Below are positions 1 to 9,048 of a stretch of DNA of 64,000 nucleotides, in pieces. A model generated the notes under the pieces. The model ran no database searches and was not told the origin of the DNA. It was given only the letters and a program-made list of their open reading frames with translations. Position 1 is the first letter of the stretch. Every line of letters begins with the position of its first letter. The position numbers and the translations under genes are program-made. Source of the DNA: Caenimonas soli (lineage in GTDB: Bacteria; Pseudomonadota; Gammaproteobacteria; Burkholderiales; Burkholderiaceae_C); NCBI RefSeq assembly GCF_013155545.1, contig NZ_JABJVV010000010.1:124001-188000 (forward strand). The letters run 5' to 3'.

Positions 1-35
1 ACGGAGGCGCTGAGATCGAGGCATGTTCGGTCCGC

Positions 36-935
36 CTAGGGTCTAGCGGGCAGCGAGTTCGCCCGCACCGGCTCGAACCGACCCGCTGGCGACGGGCTCA
101 GCCGCGGCGAAGACGCGGTAGGGACGCTCTGCCGGGCAGTGGCGCCGCCGATGTCAGCCTTGCAGCGCAGGCCAGCCGGCAGGGAGAAGTCGGCATTCGG
201 CAACTCCAGCCGGATGCGGAATGTATTGCTGGCTCCATCGATAACGCGGTCCACAAGTGTTACCTTGGCCAGCCTCGGCTCGGCACCCGGGAACTCAGGC
301 GTGACCATGACGTTCATGCCGTGGCGCACGTCGACGTAGTTTTTCGCCGGCAGCACGACCTCCACCCGCAGCGGGTTGACGACGGCGATCCGGTAGACGG
401 GCTTTTCCTCAACTCGTTCGCCGGTGGCGAGGTAGCGCTCGACCACGACGCCCGAGATCGGGCTGCGAATAGTGCGCTGTTCGAGTTGTGCCTGCGCGAG
501 GCTGTGCTCGCGCGCATAGACCTGTCGCTGCTCGCGTGCCTGCGTGAGCCGGTTTTCGGCAACGATGGCCTCTGCGCGGGCCTGCTCCAGCGCCTGGTCT
601 GAAATGAACTGCTGGTTGGCAAGATCCTTAGCCCGCCCTAGCTTCTGGCGTGCCAGATCTGCATTGGCCTGGGCAGCCCGCAGCTCACCGATGGCCTCGG
701 CCTTGCTCTGAGCAACTGAAAGCAACTGGCGTTCGACGTTGGAGCGCAGGGTGGCCAACACCTGTCCTGCGCGCACTCGTTCGCCCCGGTCAACCGCGGT
801 CGAATCGATAACCCCAATCGTCGGGCTGCCCACTTCGGACACGCGAAACGGCTCGATCAGACACCCTAACGCCTGCGCGAGAGTGGCGGCGGGAACCGCG
901 AACGACGCGGCAACCACCCATCTAAGCTTTTTCAT
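36..935 (-). CDS. HlyD-family periplasmic adaptor (membrane fusion) protein
   Basis: 299 residues. A hydrophobic N-terminus (residues 1-24, positively charged start MKKLR) looks like a signal peptide or anchor. It is followed by a lipoyl/barrel-sandwich half-motif (GERVRAGQVLATL, about 50-62), an alpha-helical hairpin rich in Ala/Gln/Arg (about 65-155), the second lipoyl half (RSPISGVVVERY, about 157-168) and a beta-barrel domain ending near residue 265. The last 35 residues are Pro/Ser/Arg-rich and low complexity. This is the architecture of membrane fusion proteins of RND or type I export systems. The start overlaps the end of the SecA-like gene by 14 bases, so it is the fourth gene of the minus-strand unit. 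The inner-membrane transporter or outer-membrane partner, if any, would lie beyond the window edge. The substrate is unknown. Confidence 0.82.
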   Translation of the reverse strand: MKKLRWVVAASFAVPAATLAQALGCLIEPFRVSEVGSPTIGVIDSTAVDRGERVRAGQVLATLRSNVERQLLSVAQSKAEAIGELRAAQANADLARQKLGRAKDLANQQFISDQALEQARAEAIVAENRLTQAREQRQVYAREHSLAQAQLEQRTIRSPISGVVVERYLATGERVEEKPVYRIAVVNPLRVEVVLPAKNYVDVRHGMNVMVTPEFPGAEPRLAKVTLVDRVIDGASNTFRIRLELPNADFSLPAGLRCKADIGGATARQSVPTASSPRLSPSPAGRFEPVRANSLPARP

Positions 936-2865
936 GTTGCACCTGCCGACTGAACGTCAAGTCGCGCTCCACGGATTCGGCGACACGGCTCAGTCTGGCA
1001 CGATGGTAACGATATGTAAAGGATTCACGTCGTTGCGCGATCATAAGCGTGATCTTTGGCACGATTTCCGGGATTCCGTTGAGTGCCAGCGCCTGGAGCC
1101 AAGCGCGAGGCCACCAGCGCTGCAGCACCAAAGCGTCCGCAGACACCATTCGCTGCACGCTGCCGGGTTGCCCCTGCCGCCCGGCTCGCCCGAGGAATTG
1201 CCGGTCGATGCGCGCGGACGCATTCACTTGGCACAAGATCACATGCAGGCCACCGCGTTCCAATACTTGGGGATCGCAGCGGATGTCGGTGCCACGGCCC
1301 GCCATACTGGTCGCTACCGTGATGCGGCCGGCCCGTCCCGCCAAGGCGATGAGTTGGCTCTCCTGCTGGTCTTGGCGCGCGTTCAGCACCTCATGCGGCA
1401 AGCCTTGCCGCGCCAGCACGGCCGATAGGGCCTCGGAGTGGGCCACCGTTTCCGTGCCGATCAACACCGGCCTGCCCTCGTTGGCGAGGGTGCGCGCCTG
1501 CAGGGCGACGGCGTCCCACAGCGCACTGCTATCGGGTAACAGGCGGAGCGGCGCCATCTTGACGCGTGAGGGAAACCGCGGGGGAATGACCACCAGATCC
1601 AGGCCGTATACCTGCCGGAGCTCGTCGCGTGATTCCGCCAGCGTGCCGCTGGCACCCGCCAGACGAAGGTAGCGCGGGAAAAAGCGCTGCAACGTGATCT
1701 CGGTCACGGTCGAGTTGCGGTGCGACGCCGGAACGCCCTCCTTCCATTCCACCAACTGGTGCAGTCCGGCGGACCATGCGCGCCCCTGAGCGGCTCGTCC
1801 AGTCGTCTCGTCGATCAGCACCACCTTGCCGTCCCGCACAACGTAGTCATGGTCGCGGTTCAGCACGTGCAGGGCCACGAGCGCGAGTTCCACCGCGGCT
1901 TCCCGGTGCGCGCGGTGCCCGAGCAGTGAATCGTTGGCAATGGGCCAGGCGGCGAGTTGCTGCCTACCGCGTCCCGTCAGTTGGAAGCGTCGGCCATCGC
2001 CGCACGGCTGGTAATCGTCGTCCGCAGCCAGTCGCCGCGCCATTGCAAGGGCTTCCCGGTAGAAAACGGACTCGGCGGGGGAGCCCTGCGCGTGCGCCAG
2101 CACCAGCGGCACGCGCGCTTCGTCGATCAGCACCGTATCGGCTTCGTCAAGTATCGCCACGCACAAGCCGCGCAAAACCGGCGGCGGCAGGCCCTCTGTG
2201 CCTGCCAGCCGGCGGGCGCGCTGCTCCAGTGGTGACAGGTCCGCTGCATGCGCGAGGCCGTCGCGCAGATAGTCAAAGGCCAGCTCCTTCGCAGTGCAGT
2301 AGGTCACGTCCGCGCGATAAGCTTGGCGCCGCTGGACCGCGTGCATCGCCTGCGTGACAGCACCAACACTGAGTTGCAGCCGGTTGAAATACGGACGCAA
2401 CGTCTCCGCGTCGCGCTGCGCCAGATAGTCGTTGGCGGTGACCACGTGGACCGGCGCGCGACCGAGCGCGGCCACAGCTGCCGCGATCGCGATGGCTGCG
2501 GTTTTTCCTTCGCCGGTGGCCATCTCCGCGAGCCGGTCGTCCAGCAGCACTCGCGCAGCCATCAGCTGTTGCCTGTGCGGGGCGTAGCCGGTGGTATGGG
2601 CGAGCGCACTGGCTGCGAGCACGGTTGCCTCAAGCAGCCAAGCATCTGCGTCCTCCGCCAGCCCCGGAAGCGCCATCAGGCGTGCCGACAAGGCTGACTC
2701 CGAAATCACACCGGCGGCTGCGGCAGCATCGGCAAAGCGCTGAACGGCCCGCAGTCCCAGGCAACACTGGTAGCGCCGTGCGCCCGGCTGCGGTGTCTGC
2801 TCCGGATACTCACCCCAGACTACGCCCGGGAAGGGCCACCCGCGGACCGCGCCCGCGCGGCTCAT
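922..2865 (-). CDS. Shortened SecA-like preprotein translocase ATPase
   Basis: 647 residues from the ATG that overlaps the stop of the M50 gene as ATGA (2862-2865); a longer in-frame start at 2964 lies inside that gene and is less likely. SecA motor signatures are clear: Walker A MATGEGKT (about residues 115-122), Walker B DEADTVLIDEAR, a preprotein cross-linking segment (HDYVVRDGKVVLIDETTGR), and in the second nucleotide-binding fold TSMAGRGTDI and GRAGRQGQPGS. The protein ends shortly after that fold, so most of the helical wing/scaffold and the zinc-binding C-terminus of canonical SecA (about 900 residues) are absent. It is therefore an accessory SecA-like motor, not the housekeeping SecA. 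Sitting between an M50 protease and a HlyD adaptor, it probably drives export or handling of a dedicated substrate (inference). Confidence 0.85.
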   Translation of the reverse strand: MSRAGAVRGWPFPGVVWGEYPEQTPQPGARRYQCCLGLRAVQRFADAAAAAGVISESALSARLMALPGLAEDADAWLLEATVLAASALAHTTGYAPHRQQLMAARVLLDDRLAEMATGEGKTAAIAIAAAVAALGRAPVHVVTANDYLAQRDAETLRPYFNRLQLSVGAVTQAMHAVQRRQAYRADVTYCTAKELAFDYLRDGLAHAADLSPLEQRARRLAGTEGLPPPVLRGLCVAILDEADTVLIDEARVPLVLAHAQGSPAESVFYREALAMARRLAADDDYQPCGDGRRFQLTGRGRQQLAAWPIANDSLLGHRAHREAAVELALVALHVLNRDHDYVVRDGKVVLIDETTGRAAQGRAWSAGLHQLVEWKEGVPASHRNSTVTEITLQRFFPRYLRLAGASGTLAESRDELRQVYGLDLVVIPPRFPSRVKMAPLRLLPDSSALWDAVALQARTLANEGRPVLIGTETVAHSEALSAVLARQGLPHEVLNARQDQQESQLIALAGRAGRITVATSMAGRGTDIRCDPQVLERGGLHVILCQVNASARIDRQFLGRAGRQGQPGSVQRMVSADALVLQRWWPRAWLQALALNGIPEIVPKITLMIAQRRESFTYRYHRARLSRVAESVERDLTFSRQVQHEKA

Positions 2866-5012
2866 GTTTGTCCAATAGGGTTGAACTGGCGCAGCAGCAG
2901 CTGCCGCGCCATGCGCAGCGCCTGCCAGCCGAGCGGCTCCGGTGGCAGCGCGAGCTTCACCCATGCTCGGCCGCCGACGTGGCCCGCGGGCAGGGCCGGC
3001 ACCTGCACGTCCATCAGGAAGACAGGAAGCTGGGTTCGCAATCCGTCGCCGTCCGCGGGGTCCACGGCTACGGGCCCGCCGTGGCGATCGCCCAGGGCGG
3101 CGCTTGGGAGCTGGCGGGTGGCTGCCGGCGTCTCGTTTTGCAAGACGGCCGCATGCGCAATCCAGGGCGCTTCCGCCAGCCGAACTTCCACAGACTGCAC
3201 GCGGCCGCGCACGCGTAGCAGGTCCTCATCGCGCAGCACCAGCCGCACCAGTGCCGGATCGGAGCCGAGCAGGTATCCGACCATTCTGCCGCGCTGGGCG
3301 TAGGTGCCCAAGGCGTCCTCCTCGCGCGGCCAGATTGCCCGGCCGGCACTCCGGGCGCGAACCTTCAACCCAGCGAGCTGTTCCTCCGCATGCTCCTGTT
3401 CGGCGGCGTTGCGCTCGATCTGCTGGTTCAGATCTCCCGCGCGCGCGGGATCCTGTAACAGCGCTTGGTATTGCTGTGCCAACAGTCCGCCGCGTTCGCC
3501 GACTGTCTTCTCGTGCTGTGCCACCAACTCCGGATCGGACAGGTCCAACACCACGTCGCCTGCGGTGACGATCGCTCCATCGGCCACTAGCTGCCGCTCC
3601 ACAAAGCCGCTAACCTCCGGTCGCAACTGGGCCTGATCGGGCGGCCACACGACGCCACGCGCCATCACGCTGGCCGGCACGGGAACCAGGAACAGGCCCG
3701 CCAGTAGCACCAGGACGGCGCCGGCCCCGATGGTCAGGACGCCCCGCCGTGCCGCGAGCTCGGGCGCCGCGGCGGCCGAGCGCAACAGTCCGCCGCCCAC
3801 AGTGGTGACCAGCCAGCCAACCAAAACGAGCGACGCGAGCCATCCGAGCAACCACGAGTGGCGTCCTACCCAGAGCACCAAGGCGAACAGCAGCGCGAGC
3901 CGGTATGCCCACGAGGCCGGCGCGTACACCACGAGCCACTTCGCTTCCCCTGCGGCCAGCGCACCCGCTGGCAATGGCTGCCCAACGCCGATCCTTCGCT
4001 GCCAGGTCGAGGCCCACCAAGCTCGGCTGCGCACTGCCAGATTGGGCAATTCGAGCAGGTCGCACAACAGGTGGTAGCCGTCCAAGCGCAGCAACGGATT
4101 GCCGTTGAACAGGAGGGTCGAAATCGAGCAAATCAGCAGCACCACGGTCGACGCGTCGCGCAGCAGCCCGGGCGTGAGCACGGCCCAGGCAAACATTGCT
4201 CCTGCGGCCAGCGCCAGTTCGACCATGATGCCGGCGGCACTCACGAGTGCGCGCTGCCGGGCACTCTCGAAAGCATTTGCCGCACTCGCATCGACATACG
4301 GCGCCGGTGTGAGCAGCAGCAACGAAATGCCGACTTCGTGGACGGCGCCACCGAAAATGCGTACCGCAAGCGCATGAGCCAACTCGTGCAGAGCCTTGAT
4401 GATCGGATATGCGACCCAGGCGATCGCATAGCTAGCCGGCGTAGCCAAAACCCGCAGGGCGTCCGCCTTTAGCTGTGGGAAGCTTACTGCTGCGGCTACT
4501 ACCGCCAGCAATATCGCTAACGCCCACAGCGCGAACACGGGCCAGGCGGCCAGAGCCGCCCCCACCGGCGCCAACCGCTCTAGCAGCCGAGTGGGATCGA
4601 ACAGCGGGATGCGCAGCATCAGCGGATTGATGAAGGCGCGCCGACGCCGTTCCTCATGTTCCCCACGACGCGCGAACAGTAGCGACAGATGCGGGGCGGC
4701 GTCGAAGTGCAACATGCCGGCGCGATAGAGCTGCGCCAGAAGCCGCAGGATGTCGTCCTGGCTGGGCGTCTCATCTCCCTGCTGCCGCAGCATCCCCTGC
4801 CAGAGACTTTCGACCGTCGCACGGCCGTCACACTGGCCGACGAAGATATACGCTGCGGGATTCAGCCGAAGCTGTCGGCCGGAGCCCGGCTCCACCAGCA
4901 CGTGCCAGAGCTGGTTGCGCACCCGCTGGCGAACGATCTTAAGGCCGTCCACCAGGCTAGGCTTCAGCGGGGCGACCCGGTACCACGAACCGCTGGTCAG
5001 CGAATCGCTCAC
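2862..5012 (-). CDS. PqqD-like / M50 site-2-type metalloprotease / HlyD membrane protein
   Basis: 716 residues, GTG start inside a GTGA overlap with the upstream gene. Residues about 30-105 resemble a PqqD-type peptide-recognition domain. Several membrane segments follow from about 150, carrying the zinc motif HELAH (209-213) and a downstream NGNPLLRLDGYHL motif, the second zinc/active-site signature of M50 peptidases. After more membrane helices, the C-terminal third has a HlyD/lipoyl-like region (VSGFVERQLVADGAIVTAGD) with a helical hairpin. This matches proteins annotated as putative peptide zinc metalloprotease protein. PqqD domains bind precursor peptides in RiPP pathways, so recognition, cleavage and export of a peptide is a fair hypothesis, but no precursor gene was recognised here. 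Confidence 0.85.
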   Translation of the reverse strand: MSDSLTSGSWYRVAPLKPSLVDGLKIVRQRVRNQLWHVLVEPGSGRQLRLNPAAYIFVGQCDGRATVESLWQGMLRQQGDETPSQDDILRLLAQLYRAGMLHFDAAPHLSLLFARRGEHEERRRRAFINPLMLRIPLFDPTRLLERLAPVGAALAAWPVFALWALAILLAVVAAAVSFPQLKADALRVLATPASYAIAWVAYPIIKALHELAHALAVRIFGGAVHEVGISLLLLTPAPYVDASAANAFESARQRALVSAAGIMVELALAAGAMFAWAVLTPGLLRDASTVVLLICSISTLLFNGNPLLRLDGYHLLCDLLELPNLAVRSRAWWASTWQRRIGVGQPLPAGALAAGEAKWLVVYAPASWAYRLALLFALVLWVGRHSWLLGWLASLVLVGWLVTTVGGGLLRSAAAAPELAARRGVLTIGAGAVLVLLAGLFLVPVPASVMARGVVWPPDQAQLRPEVSGFVERQLVADGAIVTAGDVVLDLSDPELVAQHEKTVGERGGLLAQQYQALLQDPARAGDLNQQIERNAAEQEHAEEQLAGLKVRARSAGRAIWPREEDALGTYAQRGRMVGYLLGSDPALVRLVLRDEDLLRVRGRVQSVEVRLAEAPWIAHAAVLQNETPAATRQLPSAALGDRHGGPVAVDPADGDGLRTQLPVFLMDVQVPALPAGHVGGRAWVKLALPPEPLGWQALRMARQLLLRQFNPIGQT

Positions 5013-6394
5013 GGGGCCAGCGTCCAGAGCGCCAGGCGAAGCCAGGAGGCGACACGGTGAAACAGGAGCCAGGCTACGGAGCGCTGCCCCACCTCGATCT
5101 TGGCAATGCCGCTCAGGCCGGGCCGCAGGTCGGCCTGCCGATCGTCCAGCACGCCCTCCACCTCGAAATAGTTGCGGCCGTCGGCGGCAGTCGCCACGGG
5201 CACGATGCGCTTGGTGGTGAACCGCAGCGGCTTCTCGGGCCGTGCAGCTAGCGCCAGCTGTCCGGGCTGTCCCGGGTGGACCGCGCCGATGTCCGTCTCG
5301 TCGACTTCGACTATCAGCCGGAAGCCGTCCGAGGCGGACAACACCATCAGCACCTCGCCTTTGTGCACTGGCGCTCCGAGGTTCTGCGTCAGGTCGCCCT
5401 TGATCACAATGCCGTCGAAGGGCGCCGTCAGTTGGCTGCGTTCGAGCTGAGTCTCGGCCAGCGTCAGCAGCGCCTGCGCTTCCGCCGCCCGTGACTGGCT
5501 CACGACCATCTGAGTCCGGTCGTTGCGGGCCTGCGCGGCCCGGTAGCCATTCTCGTGCTGTCGTAACTCGCTTTCTCGGCGCCTGCGCTCCAGCTCCAAG
5601 TCCTGCGACGACAGCCTCGCCAATACCTGGCCGGCTTTGACATGATCGCCGGGCCGAACGTTGGTCTGTTGCAGGAATCCGTCAGCGGCGGCCACGACGG
5701 CACGTTGAACCGAACCTTCCAGCCGCGCGGGTGCGCTCACGCGCCACGGCAGCGGCGCTGCCAGGGCCAGCAACAGGGCCGCCAGGGCGGTGCCCATGGC
5801 GAGATGACGCCGCTCGCGCGTTGCCAGGCGCTCACGCAGTGTGTTGCGCCAGCGAGCGCGCCAGGGCGCTTCGGCGTCTTGCTTCATGGCCAGGACAGGC
5901 CCTGAAAACGAAGCGACTTCCTCGCATAGCGCGATTTCTACCAGCGTCAGCGGCGTGTCGGAGCCACTTTCAACAGTCAACGCGCCAATCGCCTGCCCAC
6001 TTGCCACGATGGGAACGCTGCAGGCCTCGGCGGCTCCAGCTAGCTGTCGGTGCGCGAGCGTAACGTGCGGGTGCGCCTCGAGCGGTGGCCACCGCACTGT
6101 TTGGCTTTGATCCAGCGATTCGTGCATGGCGGCTGCAATCGCAGCGCCGGCCTCCAGCCGAAGGTCGATCTCGCCCGTCTGAGAACTTCCGGCTATGACT
6201 ATTCGTTCGTCTTTGAGAAGGCCGACACTCACCCGTCGGCAGCGAAGAATCTCCGCCAGTTCCGCCGCGAGCGCCGTGGCGGCATCAGCAAGCGGCCTGC
6301 GTGATAGCAGCGCCGCCTGGCAGCGCAACACAGCATCCCGCGATGCCAGGGTGCGCCCGGCGACTGACAGGAGTTGCGGCGGGGCCTTGTCCAT
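5009..6394 (-). CDS. GAF-domain HlyD-family adaptor protein
   Basis: 461 residues and the first gene of the minus-strand unit. The N-terminal 180 residues form a GAF-like sensory domain. A single membrane helix (MGTALAALLLALAAPLPW, about 200-218) is followed by a lipoyl half (VRPGDHVKAGQVLARL), a helical hairpin, the second lipoyl half (LTAPFDGIVIKGDL) and a beta-barrel domain. The topology implies a cytoplasmic GAF domain coupled through the membrane to a periplasmic adaptor. The stop overlaps the GTG start of the M50 gene. GAF-HlyD fusions of this kind typically occur beside M50/PqqD membrane proteins. The GAF ligand and exported substrate cannot be read from the sequence. Confidence 0.83.
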   Translation of the reverse strand: MDKAPPQLLSVAGRTLASRDAVLRCQAALLSRRPLADAATALAAELAEILRCRRVSVGLLKDERIVIAGSSQTGEIDLRLEAGAAIAAAMHESLDQSQTVRWPPLEAHPHVTLAHRQLAGAAEACSVPIVASGQAIGALTVESGSDTPLTLVEIALCEEVASFSGPVLAMKQDAEAPWRARWRNTLRERLATRERRHLAMGTALAALLLALAAPLPWRVSAPARLEGSVQRAVVAAADGFLQQTNVRPGDHVKAGQVLARLSSQDLELERRRRESELRQHENGYRAAQARNDRTQMVVSQSRAAEAQALLTLAETQLERSQLTAPFDGIVIKGDLTQNLGAPVHKGEVLMVLSASDGFRLIVEVDETDIGAVHPGQPGQLALAARPEKPLRFTTKRIVPVATAADGRNYFEVEGVLDDRQADLRPGLSGIAKIEVGQRSVAWLLFHRVASWLRLALWTLAP

Positions 6395-6698
6395 AATGTC
6401 GAAGTAACGAATTGTGCGCGACTTCGCACCGTACCGCCAGCTACGGAAAAGAGGCGCAGCGCCGCAACAACAGTTTCTAGGCAGAGCGACCCCGCGTCAT
6501 CCCTACCGCCGGTGGGCCCTCAGGCAAGCAATGCCAGGCCGTCTGCTTCCGTCCAACGTAGCCGGCGCTAGCTCAGGCTGCATGCCGCGCGGCCCACGAC
6601 CGGCGGCCAAGCTGAAGCGATCTGAGCGAACGAAAATCTGAAGCTGCTGACAGAGCGCCTTTGGTGACCCGGCGCAACTTGGCAAGGTGGACTGTCAG
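6395..6698. other. Intergenic region upstream of the export cassette, no gene seen
   Basis: About 300 bases between the start of the GAF-HlyD gene and the decayed recombinase. Short open frames on both strands show no recognisable domain, plausible ribosome binding site or typical codon bias. It should contain the promoter of the minus-strand export operon, but I could not identify a convincing -35/-10 pair. Confidence 0.4.
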
Positions 6699-6701
6699 TA
6701 G

Positions 6702-6946
6702 CGCATCGGGATCGACAGGAAAGACTTCAAAAACATGTCGGGGGCGGCCAAGGACTACGCCTATGACGTGCCGGTTCGCCCCGAGGTCTACGGGATCTGG
6801 AGACTTACCTGTGCGACTACCGACCGCTTCTGGCCGACACTACCAATCCCTACCTGTTTGTCTCCAGCGCGTGTCCCGCCAGTGCGTCGACAATGCAGTG
6901 CGCTGGGTGGACGCGCACGTGACCAAGGCGCTTACCGGCGCGTGAC
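6702..6946 (+). pseudogene. Frameshifted remnant of a tyrosine recombinase (integrase)
   Basis: Integrase-like segments are spread over different forward frames. One frame gives RIGIDRKDFKNM..KDYAYDVPVRPEVYG (6702-6795). A second gives DLETYLCDYRPLL followed by ADTTNPYLFVSS (about 6795-6864). The first-listed ORF frame then ends with VTKALTGA (about 6921-6944). The pattern 'YL.DYRP.L....PYLFVS' followed by 'VTKALTG' resembles the region just before the catalytic HxxR box of tyrosine recombinases. At least two frameshifts separate the pieces, and the His-x-x-Arg and Tyr boxes are not visible, so it cannot be functional. Its location beside the tRNA-Asp 3' end fits a relic of tRNA-targeted integration. 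Family assignment is from residue pattern only. Confidence 0.42.
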
Positions 6947-7227
6947 GCCACTGAAGTTCGCTGCGGGGGACGTGTTGGTCCGCGCTGCTTTAGGCCACGG
7001 AACTGCCATGTGTCGGCTCTGGCGCACCATGAGAGTTTCGCACCCGGCGAAGCGCCGTCGGCGAGACCTCTCGGCAGCTAAGGCGTTGCATGCCATGCGA
7101 TTGGATCAATCCTGGCGTTCGTCGATCTGCCAATAATGATGGTGCCCGCTCAGCTCGGCCGCCCTCTTTCGCGCCTGCTTGTCGAGCCTCATGTGCGCCT
7201 TCGAATTCCAAACATTGGAATGAGAAA
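6947..7227. other. Intergenic region between integrase remnant and tRNA terminator
   Basis: No convincing gene on either strand. It contains a perfect 7-bp inverted repeat with a 3-base loop, ATTCCAA-ACA-TTGGAAT, at 7205-7221, just beyond the tRNA terminator. The rest may be decayed island sequence. Confidence 0.4.
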
Positions 7228-7264
7228 GGGGCTTTGCTCCTACTTTCATAGCAACAAAGCCCCC
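7228..7264 (-). terminator. Rho-independent terminator of the tRNA operon
   Basis: On the minus strand a GGGGCTTTG-type arm (7255-7263 on the complement) pairs with CAAAGCCCC (7228-7236 on the complement), enclosing a loop of about 18 bases, and is followed by a T-rich TTTCTCATT tract. It begins about 8 bases after the CCA end of tRNA-Asp, the expected place for termination of the Ala-Glu-Asp transcript. Confidence 0.7.
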
Positions 7265-7271
7265 AGATGCT

Positions 7272-7348
7272 TGGCGGAGTGGACGGGACTCGAACCCGCG
7301 ACCCCCGGCGTGACAGGCCGGTATTCTAACCAACTGAACTACCACTCC
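7272..7348 (-). tRNA. tRNA-Asp (anticodon GTC)
   Basis: 77-base cloverleaf including an encoded CCA. The minus strand begins GGAGTGGTAGTTCAG, has GTC in the anticodon loop (CCTGTCACG), GGTTCGAGTCC in the T arm and ends CCACTCCGCCA, which closes the acceptor stem. It is the last of three tRNAs on this strand. Its 3' end faces the decayed recombinase and the export cassette, so it is a candidate attachment site. Confidence 0.95.
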
Positions 7349-7417
7349 TGGTAGGCTGCTTTCGCCCTTACGGGCCAAGTGCTGCCGGCTTGTTGCCTTG
7401 TTAACCTGCGGTTAATT

Positions 7418-7493
7418 TGGCGACCCTACGGGGATTCGAACCCCGGTACTTACCGTGAAAGGGTAATGTCCTAGGCCTCTAGACGATAGGGTC
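7418..7493 (-). tRNA. tRNA-Glu (anticodon TTC)
   Basis: 76 bases with encoded CCA. The acceptor stem GACCCTA pairs with TAGGGTC, the anticodon loop reads CTTTCAC with TTC, and the T arm contains GGTTCGAATCC. It is the middle tRNA of the Ala-Glu-Asp group, downstream of glutamyl-tRNA synthetase, the enzyme that charges it. Confidence 0.95.
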
Positions 7494-7513
7494 AAAACCT
7501 GAACTGACTTCGG

Positions 7514-7589
<76 letters not shown>

Positions 7590-7640
7590 ATTATTTCCGG
7601 TCTGCCGCTTCGCGCCAGCCCGTCAATTTCCGAGCCTTGA

Positions 7641-7671
7641 ATTATAGCCAGTTTTTCTAGACCGCCTTCAA
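7641..7671 (-). promoter_or_regulatory. Candidate sigma-70 promoter for the tRNA operon
   Basis: A perfect TATAAT on the minus strand (7641-7646) lies about 50 bases before tRNA-Ala. A TTGAAG hexamer 19 bases further upstream (7666-7671), within the last codons of gltX, could be the -35 element. The -10 is strong but the spacing is longer than ideal, so the tRNAs may also be read through from gltX. Confidence 0.5.
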
Positions 7672-9039
7672 CCTGCTGAGTACTTCCTCGCGGCCGCATA
7701 GTTCCAGCACCGCATCTAGCGATGGTGTTTGCGCCGTTCCCATCACTAAAACGCGCACCGGCATGGCGAGTTGCGGCATCTTCATGCCGGTGGCACGCAG
7801 CACTTCCTTGATGGCCTCGCCAATGGCGGGCCTGTTCCACGGACAACTCTCAAGCATCGCGGCCAGCATGCCGACGGCCGGTCGCACACCCTCGACCACA
7901 TGCTTGGCAACCTCGTTGGGATCGGGCTGCACCGGGGTGTAGAACTTGACGGCCCAATCGGCCAGCGCCACTGTCGTGTCGCAGCGATCCTTGAACAGCG
8001 CGCAGATGCCGGGCAGGCGATCGTCGGCGGCAATGCCGCGCTTTTGCAGTTGCTGCGCCACCAGCTGCGCGAGCGGCCCGTCGGCCATCGCCTTCATGTG
8101 CTGTGCATTCACCCAGCGAAGCTTGGCTTCGTCGAACTGCGCCGCGCTGCGGCCCAGGTGATCGAGGTTGAACCACTGCAGGAACTGCTCGCGGCTGAAG
8201 ATCTCGTCGTCGCCGTGCGACCAGCCCAGTCGCGCCAGGTAATTCACCACGGCGTCGGCCAGGAAGCCCTCGTCGCGGAACTGCGTCACCGGCTTGGCGC
8301 CGCTGCGTTTGCTCATCTTCTCGCCCTGCTCGTTCAGCACGGTGGGCAGGTGCGCGTACACCGGCGGCTCCTCGCCGAGCGCGCGGAAGATGTTGATCTG
8401 GCGGGGCGTGTTGTTGACGTGGTCGTCGCCGCGGATCACGTGCGTGATGCGCATGTCGATGTCATCGACCACGACGCAGAAGTTGTACGTAGGGGTGCCG
8501 TCGGGACGGGCGATGACCAGATCGTCCAGCTCGTCGTTGCTGATCTCGATGCGGCCCTTCACCTTGTCCTCCCAGGCCACGACACCGCCCATCGGGTTCT
8601 TGAATCGCAGCACCGGTTGCACGCCTTCGGGCACCGGCGGCAGCGTCTTGCCGGGCTCGGGCCGCCAGGTACCGTCGTAGCGCGGCTTCTCCTTGTTGGC
8701 CATCTGGCGCTCGCGCAAGGCGTCGAGTTCGCCCACGCTCATGTAGCACGGGTACACCAGGCCGGCAGCCTTCATCTGCCCCAGCACTTCCTTGTAGCGG
8801 TCCATGCGCTGCATCTGGTAGAACGGGCCCTCGTCATGGTCCAGGCCCAGCCAGGCCATGCCCTCGATGATCACGTCGACGGCGGCCTGCGAGGAACGCT
8901 CGACGTCGGTGTCCTCGATGCGCAGAATGAACTCGCCGCCGGTGGAGCGCGCGAACGCCCAGGGGTAAAGCGCGGAGCGGATGTTGCCCAGGTGGATGAA
9001 TCCCGTGGGCGAGGGAGCAAAGCGGGTGCGAACTGTCAT
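7657..9039 (-). CDS. gltX: Glutamyl-tRNA synthetase
   Basis: 460 residues, the usual length for bacterial GluRS. It ligates glutamate to tRNA-Glu in the cytoplasm. The class I signature appears as FIHLGN (14-19, the HIGH motif) after the RFAPSPTG start, and KMSKR at 241-245. [12 protein letters not shown] and the [15 protein letters not shown] context are typical of the catalytic domain, with the anticodon-binding helical domain in the C-terminal third. The gene is followed on the same strand by tRNA-Ala, tRNA-Glu and tRNA-Asp, so enzyme and substrate tRNA are neighbours. Confidence 0.97.
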   Translation of the reverse strand: MTVRTRFAPSPTGFIHLGNIRSALYPWAFARSTGGEFILRIEDTDVERSSQAAVDVIIEGMAWLGLDHDEGPFYQMQRMDRYKEVLGQMKAAGLVYPCYMSVGELDALRERQMANKEKPRYDGTWRPEPGKTLPPVPEGVQPVLRFKNPMGGVVAWEDKVKGRIEISNDELDDLVIARPDGTPTYNFCVVVDDIDMRITHVIRGDDHVNNTPRQINIFRALGEEPPVYAHLPTVLNEQGEKMSKRSGAKPVTQFRDEGFLADAVVNYLARLGWSHGDDEIFSREQFLQWFNLDHLGRSAAQFDEAKLRWVNAQHMKAMADGPLAQLVAQQLQKRGIAADDRLPGICALFKDRCDTTVALADWAVKFYTPVQPDPNEVAKHVVEGVRPAVGMLAAMLESCPWNRPAIGEAIKEVLRATGMKMPQLAMPVRVLVMGTAQTPSLDAVLELCGREEVLSRLKAV

Positions 9040-9048
9040 GAGCCCATT

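Noticed and set aside
922..2865. Housekeeping SecA
   Set aside because: Lacks the C-terminal scaffold and zinc domain, has divergent motifs, and is embedded in a HlyD/M50 operon.
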